A DNA stretch of 64,000 nt from Monodelphis domestica (lineage: Eukaryota > Chordata > Mammalia > Didelphimorphia > Didelphidae), in the NCBI RefSeq assembly GCF_027887165.1, contig NC_077232.1, positions 8,415,001-8,479,000 on the forward strand, read 5' to 3'. The notes beneath the pieces are model-generated. The model was given only the letters and a program-made list of their open reading frames with translations. It was not told where the DNA came from and ran no database searches. This document shows positions 58,596 to 64,000 of the stretch, one piece after another. The position numbers were made by a program, and so were the translations under genes. The first letter of the stretch is position 1. Every line of letters begins with the position of its first letter.

Positions 58596-58796
58596 TTTAT
58601 TTTAATAAAGCCCTTGTCTTCTGTCTTAGAATCAATATTGTGCATTGATTCTTAGACAGAAGAGTGGTTAGGACTAGGTATTGGGGGTTAAGTGACTCGC
58701 CCAGGGTCACTTAGGAAGTGTCTGAGGCCAGATTTGAATCCAGGATTTCTGTCTCTACACTTAACTTTCAGTCCACTGAGTCATCTAGCTGCCCTC
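58596..58796 (-). mobile_element. Marsupial CORE-SINE
   Basis: Antisense unit with flanks TCAATAATT on the left (about 58,588) and TCGATAATT on the right (about 58,802), a probable target duplication. Confidence 0.9.
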
Positions 58797-59044
58797 AAGC
58801 CTCGATAATTAAGTCTAAAGGGTTCTGAGTCTAGAAAGCTGCCCTTGGTGATCAGGAAGCTGTGGCAATGGCCAGAGCCCTAATCCCCTGCACTGATTTA
58901 GTGTCTGGTCATCTTCCCTGAAGCTTAGGGGAAAGGTAGCACAGTCTACACTGCAATGCAGAGACCCTGACCTATTTTAGTATCTTTAGAGGAGAAAGAA
59001 CTAGTTACCAGAAGGACTAGCAGGGGGCGTCCCCTCCTTCCCCC

Positions 59045-59270
59045 ATCCAACAAGGTAGCTTTTGATCTAAGACCTGAAGAGAGCCTTCTAGGCATGGAAC
59101 TGAGCAAAGACCTGGAGAGGAGAGGTGGAGCCAGGTATGGGAGAAATCCAGAGGCCAGTGTGGCTGACCATGGAGTTCAGGGCGTAAAAAGACTAGAAAG
59201 GAAGGGGCCAGGTCGGTTAGAAGCGTAAGTGCCAGACGAGGAGTCGGTACTCAAGTCGGGCCTGAGCATC
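59045..59270 (-). mobile_element. L2 antisense relic
   Basis: tgatctaagacctgaagaga, gaggccagtgtggctgacca, gaaaggaaggggccaggtcg: antisense L2 ORF2 C-terminus. Confidence 0.65.
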
Positions 59271-60055
59271 AGTGAAATTATTATCTAATTAGAGTTTGGG
59301 CTGGAGTCCTGAGAGGCAGGAACTAGGAGGCCTTGACAGCCAGAGCCCCAAGTCAGGAGGTCCCGAGGTGGAGCTCTGCTGGGTTCCAGAGCAAATCACT
59401 TTCCCTCTTTCTATCCACCCCCCCACCCCACCCCCGTTTTCTCCCTTCCTCCCAGGGTGGTTGTGAGGATCTGATTAGGTCATATTGTCCAAGTTTAACC
59501 TAGATGATGTGATTGTTGTTGTTATTGCAGTAGAGGGGGAGGAGTGGCGCAACAGGAGAGCTGGGTAATCAGGCTGTCCCAAGAGTTCCCTGTTAAGTTT
59601 GTTGACATGAGATAAAGAAGGTCCTGAGAGCAGTCCTGGAGGGAAGAAGATGCTGAAGGAAACTGGCTGCCCTAGACTGACCCTGGCGTCTTAGATAAGC
59701 CAGCACCTGCTGGGCTCCTACCTAGGACAGCTGAGTGGTTCAACTCTTCCTCCACCCTTACCAGGGTTATATTCTCCAGCAAGCAGTATTGATTTGTTTC
59801 TGTTCTTGCTGTGTGGCAGGAAAGCCCATCCACTCACAGGTTCCCAAAGCAAACATTTCCTGCTATACAATGTCAACAGGGAGAGAACTATACGAAACAG
59901 CATGTGGAGCCTTGAAACGGTCCTGCGATTATCAGGAATGAAGACCCATCTGATAGGAGGAGGAGATGACCCTCCCCTGGTCTGCTGCAGGACTACAGGA
60001 AAAGAAAAAACGAGAGACGAGACGCGGAAGCATAGCGTGTGAGTGCAAGGAGACA
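59271..60055. other. Unassigned
   Basis: A C-rich simple tract at about 59,418-59,437 and a 112-codon minus-strand frame (59718-60056) with no recognised family. Confidence 0.35.
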
Positions 60056-60059
60056 CCGT

Positions 60060-60285
60060 GGAAATTCAGATGCGAAAACTGAGGGGACACAGAATGGCAG
60101 GGCTGAGAGGGACCTTAGAACACAGGAGAACAAGGCTAGGAGGAGCCTTAGAGCCTGGGAGGGCCTTTAGAGATCATCTCATTTGTATTACATTAGAGAA
60201 AACTCAAGCCTAAGGAGTGATTTGCCCAAGTTCCCCACAGGAAGTCAGTGGCAGAAGCCAGGGGGCTCTGCCCATTTAGAGGAGG
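60060..60285 (-). mobile_element. MIR relic
   Basis: Antisense MIR: gatgcgaaaactgaggggac, agagatcatctcatttgtat, tgatttgcccaagttcccca. Confidence 0.55.
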
Positions 60286-61100
60286 GAGGACACCTAGAGA
60301 GACCCAACACAAGGGCCGCAGGATTACCCATTAGTGCAGACCTTGAGTCCAAAAGAATTCTACCAGCCTCTCTCTGGACTCCCTTTACGTGACTTACTCC
60401 AAGGGAATATTCCTGGGTGGCTGGGATTTACGCTGTACTGGAGCATGCAGCTCCCCTTGTCTGCTTCAGAATAAAGCCCCGTGCGCCCCAATATATGCAA
60501 GCCATCGTGAATCCCTTGTGGCCTGGATGGCCCTGCTTACCTGTGATTCAGCCACACTTCCCTGGTGAACCAGGCCTAAGCAAAGTCCCAAGCCAGCGAT
60601 GGGCACCCAGGCCTGCCTTCTGTTGAGTGACTGCCTCTCTCTCAGGCAAGTGCTTGCCTCAGCCTGAGGAAGAACATGTTCGAAGACTTGCCCCAAGACT
60701 CGCTGGCTTGGGCAACTTCGGTGGACCCCAGGGAACGCCCCTAACAACAAGGTGCAGGAGAGTTTCCAGGCTACTTTGGCAGAAGAATCTTACTCGTGGG
60801 GCAACTCCCAAGATCAAAGAAATCCTACAGGTTGAGACCCCCCAAGAGCCATTGGGTGGGAGGAGTAAGTCTATGGCTAGAGCAAGTCAGCGTGCGATTG
60901 TGTTTGTGGGATCGAGCTAGCTAGCTAGTTGGCTGTGTGTGTGTCAGTACTGTGGCCGCCTGCCCTCGTGCCTCTCTGCGGCTCCTTCTGAACATAGGTT
61001 GAAGTTAAACTGATTCCTAGGAACGCTGATATACATTTAGCCTACACGGCAAGACTTGAGTTCCTTGATAGGAAAAATCAAGCTTGAATAATGACTGTAA
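60286..61100. other. Unassigned
   Basis: No gene or repeat recognised. (GCTA)n at 60,915-60,929 next to a short (GT)n. Confidence 0.35.
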
Positions 61101-61104
61101 TGAT

Positions 61105-61800
61105 GATGACGACAACAGTGTCCAGCACTTACATAGTTCTAAAGTTTGCAAAGTTCTTCCGAAATGTTACATCCTCATGTCCTCACCACACTAGGAACTG
61201 ATTGCTGTTTTTATCCCCATTTTATAGTTAAGGAAATAGGCATTTCATTGTTTCAGTTGTATACAACTCTTCCTGACCCTATTTGGGATTTTCTTACCAA
61301 AGATACTGGGGGGATTTGCCATTTCCTTCTCTAGCTCTTTTTACAAATGAGGAAAATGAGACCAGCAGAGTTCAATGACTTGCCCAGGGTCACATAGCAA
61401 ATAAGTATCTAAGGTCAGATTTAAACCTGGGTCTTCCTGACTCTAGGTCCGGTACTCTATCCACTGTACCACCCCAATGCCCATAAACTAATGCATAGAG
61501 AAGTTAAATGACTCACCCAGAGTCATCCATCTTTTTTTTTTAACCCCTTACTTTCCATCTTAGAATAAATACTGTGTATTGGTTCCAAGGCAGAAGAGCT
61601 GAAAGGGCTAGGCACCAGGGGTTAAGTGACTTGTCCAAGATCATATAACCAGGAAGTATCTGAATCCAGATTTGAACTCAGAACCTCCCATCTCTGTGCC
61701 TGTTCTCAATCCACTGAGCCACCCAGCTGCCCCTCACTCAGCTTTTAAGTGCCTGATCCTGGGTTGGAACTCAGAACTCTGAGTTCTTTGAGCCCAACCA
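61105..61800 (-). mobile_element. MIR split by two younger SINEs
   Basis: MIR pieces at 61,105-61,240 (atccccattttatagttaag), 61,485-61,530 (gaagttaaatgactcaccca) and 61,735-61,800 flank a MAR1-type SINE (61,241-61,482, antisense) and a CORE-SINE (61,531-61,734, antisense). Confidence 0.8.
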
Positions 61801-62505
61801 TCCCAAGGCCCTCCAAACTCTGACATTCTGTGTCCCTGCTGACATTCTTTGTCACTATACCATGTAGCTGCCTCTTTAGGACCCTGGATTCCCCACGTGA
61901 CTCTAGACACATAGTAGGTACACCACTGATATTTTCCAGATAAAGAACTTTTGGGTGGATCTACAGAGGGGGGATGATGAGCAGACCCACCCCACAATTA
62001 TCAGGCAGCTGGGGATGGTGACTGACAGGTTAGGTTGGACAAATGTAATAAAAAGTCTTACACTGGAGCCCAGTTACCAATGGCCAAGCCAGGAGAGATG
62101 CTTATAGCATCTCAGTGTTTCTTCTGGAAAAAAACTGGGAAGTGCAAGCCAAGGAGCAGACGACAGCATGATGGAGTGTAGCAAAGATCCCAAATAGAAT
62201 CCCAGGAGACAGTCCTTGAGAGGCGACATCCAGGGCCAGGGAGATGGCAGCCTACTCTGTGCCCTGGTCAGACCCTATTGGGAGGCCTGGGTCTGGCAGT
62301 GCTGCTGACTGGGCTCGGATCATTTGTTACTGGAGAGGGGTGGCAAGGAAACATGCTCCCACAATAGTGGAATGAAGCACCACCAGACCGTTCAGACGGG
62401 TTCATTTTGCTTGGCTGTTAACAAGGGAAAGCGAGAAAGCCTTGGCTTGGGCTGGAAGAGGAGGAAGGAGAATCTTCGGGGAGTGACAGCTCATTGTCAC
62501 CTTTA
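61801..62505. other. Unassigned
   Basis: No gene or repeat recognised with confidence. Confidence 0.35.
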
Positions 62506-62507
62506 TC

Positions 62508-62708
62508 ATCGTCATCGTCATCCTTGTCACCATCATAGGAGCTGCCTTGTATTTTAGATACCCAATTCTGTCCTTACAACCGTCCTGGCAGGCAGATGCC
62601 ATTTTTATCTCTATTCTACAGATGAGAAGACGGTTAGCAGAGCTATGCTCTGCCCAGAGTCCCACAGCACCCAGCGGTCTGATTCTCTACCCCCTGTGCC
62701 ACCGAGCT
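62508..62708 (-). mobile_element. MIR relic
   Basis: Antisense MIR: tttatctctattctacagat, gagaagacggttagcagagc, with a preceding (ATC)n-like run. Confidence 0.65.
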
Positions 62709-63190
62709 GCAGGTCACCAGAGAATGGTCACTCCAAGAAAGAGGGATGATTGTCGGCTTCGTGCGAGTAACATGCAAATGCATGACCCTGCCTGCTGACT
62801 GCCAGTGGTGTCTTGGGGGCAGTTCCTAGACCCACTGGGCACCGTTAACTGGGTGCTCTGTTTCCATTGACCAATGAACGGACATGTGCTGGAGGAATTG
62901 GACCATATCACTCATGACATTCTTGCCTCAAATAAAACCAGACCAAAAAAAAGATGGTGGAGCCAAATGGAAACATGCACTCTGTACTCCTGGGTTCTAT
63001 ATTGCATTAAATGGGAGCTCTCCTCATTTCATGTAGGAGAATCCAGATTTATCGCTGTGGCTAGAAAGTTATTTAAGCCACACATTCCTCTTTTAATATA
63101 AGATAAATAGGAACATCCTCATGGCCTTGTGGTATATCAACCCTTAATCATGTGCTTCACTCTGCCCTGGTCCTCTTCCTCTAGTTTTAG
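62709..63190. other. Unassigned
   Basis: Nothing recognised. Confidence 0.35.
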
Positions 63191-63195
63191 TGCTC

Positions 63196-63382
63196 CTTTT
63201 TTTTTTTTAATCCTTACCTTCTGTCTTAGAGTTAATATTGAGTATGATTCCTAGGCAGAACTAGGCAATGAGGATTAAGCAGCTTGCCCAGGGTCACACA
63301 ACCAGGAAGTATCTGAATTCAGATTTGAACCCAGGACCTCCCATCTCCAAGACGGACTATCCACTGAGCTTCTAGCTGCCCC
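63196..63382 (-). mobile_element. Marsupial CORE-SINE
   Basis: Antisense unit from poly-T end to gagcttctagctgcccct, with a short deletion near the 3' part. Confidence 0.9.
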
Positions 63383-64000
63383 TGGACCCTTCTTCTTCAG
63401 CCTCCTTAGTAGCCTGTCAGCCAGAGGCTCTTTCACCTTCTTATTGTCCTAGCAACAATCAACCTGCCCCCCCCCACAAGCCTCACCCGGTCCCCCTGCA
63501 GACATCCCTTTGCTCCCTTGATGCAGTCTGGCCTGGATTGGCTCAGTTCCTCCAGGTTTCCTGCTCTGCTGCAGCTGGGCCATCTCCCCTGGTGATATCC
63601 CCTGGCTATCCAAAGGCCTCAGGATGTTCAGTGTCCCTCAACGACAGCCTGGCCCAAACTCTGATGTCACCAGGAACTTTGGAATGACAAACTATGCAGC
63701 TCACTAGTACCAGCTGGACGGGGCAGCCACCTTTGCCCCTGGTGGCAATGGCCTCACATCTCCCCCAGATCCTTTAATGCCCCTTCCCATATTTAACAGC
63801 AGCCTCATGGCTACAGCCAGGCTCCCTTCCTGAGAACTCAATGCACTCCAGTCTTTCTGCCTCCTGGCCGTGACTCAACATCTAGAGAAGTTTCCCCTCC
63901 TGTTTCATACTGTTTCTAGCTCAAACCGTATTGGACAAAGCAAAGGTAAGGAGGCAGACAGTTCTAGGGAAGACAGTGGGAGCACCCAACAGGACCCTTT
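63383..64000. other. Unassigned right edge
   Basis: No exon or repeat recognised. SYVN1 exon 2 was looked for here and not seen. Confidence 0.35.

Noticed and set aside
51507-64000. SYVN1 coding exons
   Set aside because: Looked for the N-terminal, transmembrane and RING segments on the plus strand; none found.

Overview
The window is nuclear DNA of a metatherian (marsupial) mammal. The evidence is the repeat content: dozens of tRNA-headed CORE-SINEs of two marsupial types (the WSINE1/WALLSI-like and MAR1-like units ending in the 'cagctgggtggctcagtgga ... gtgaccctgggcaagtcactt' pattern), marsupial-type L1 3' ends, old L2, L3/CR1 and MIR relics, hAT MITEs and decayed endogenous retroviruses. 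Genes have small exons and GT-AG introns; there is no prokaryotic gene structure.

Two protein genes can be read exon by exon, both on the minus strand. (1) CAPN1, mu-calpain large subunit: CpG-rich promoter and a 5'UTR exon at about 16.9-17.3 kb, then eight coding exons from 15,376 down to 2,380 (residues 1 to about 335, the protease core with Cys115, His272 and Asn296 at the same numbers as in human). The remaining exons lie beyond the left edge. (2) SPDYC, a Speedy/RINGO CDK activator: TATA promoter at 40.08 kb, a noncoding first exon, six coding exons from 39,680 to 36,694 and a poly(A) signal at 36,490. CAPN1-SPDYC adjacency is the human 11q13.1 order. The next gene there is SYVN1, divergent from SPDYC. 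A CpG-rich, ETS/CCAAT/Sp1-bearing promoter with a good splice donor, reading rightwards at 51.3-51.5 kb, is a candidate SYVN1 5' end, but no SYVN1 coding exon is visible before the right edge.

Layout: 0-2.4 kb, CAPN1 intron with an L1 carrying a nested SINE; 2.4-17.7 kb, CAPN1 with intronic SINE/L1/LTR relics; 17.8-36.4 kb, intergenic and repeat-dominated. In that last stretch an antisense L2 is split by an 8.45-kb endogenous retrovirus (22.05-30.50 kb, itself containing another LTR element, SINEs, L1s and a MITE) and by a solo LTR. 36.5-40.1 kb, SPDYC; 40.1-50.7 kb, SINE/L1/L2/MIR and an LTR, then a 534-bp inverted repeat with a tRNA-Met-like core at 49.5-50.05 kb; 50.7-52.4 kb, orphan promoter and a long polypyrimidine tract; 52.4-64 kb, repeats and unrecognised sequence.

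The observation most worth following up is the 49.5-50.05 kb foldback element: arms of 203 and 233 bp enclose a gap-free tRNA-Met-derived relic with an intact Pol III A-box. All homology statements rest on reading and memory of the families; no search was run.
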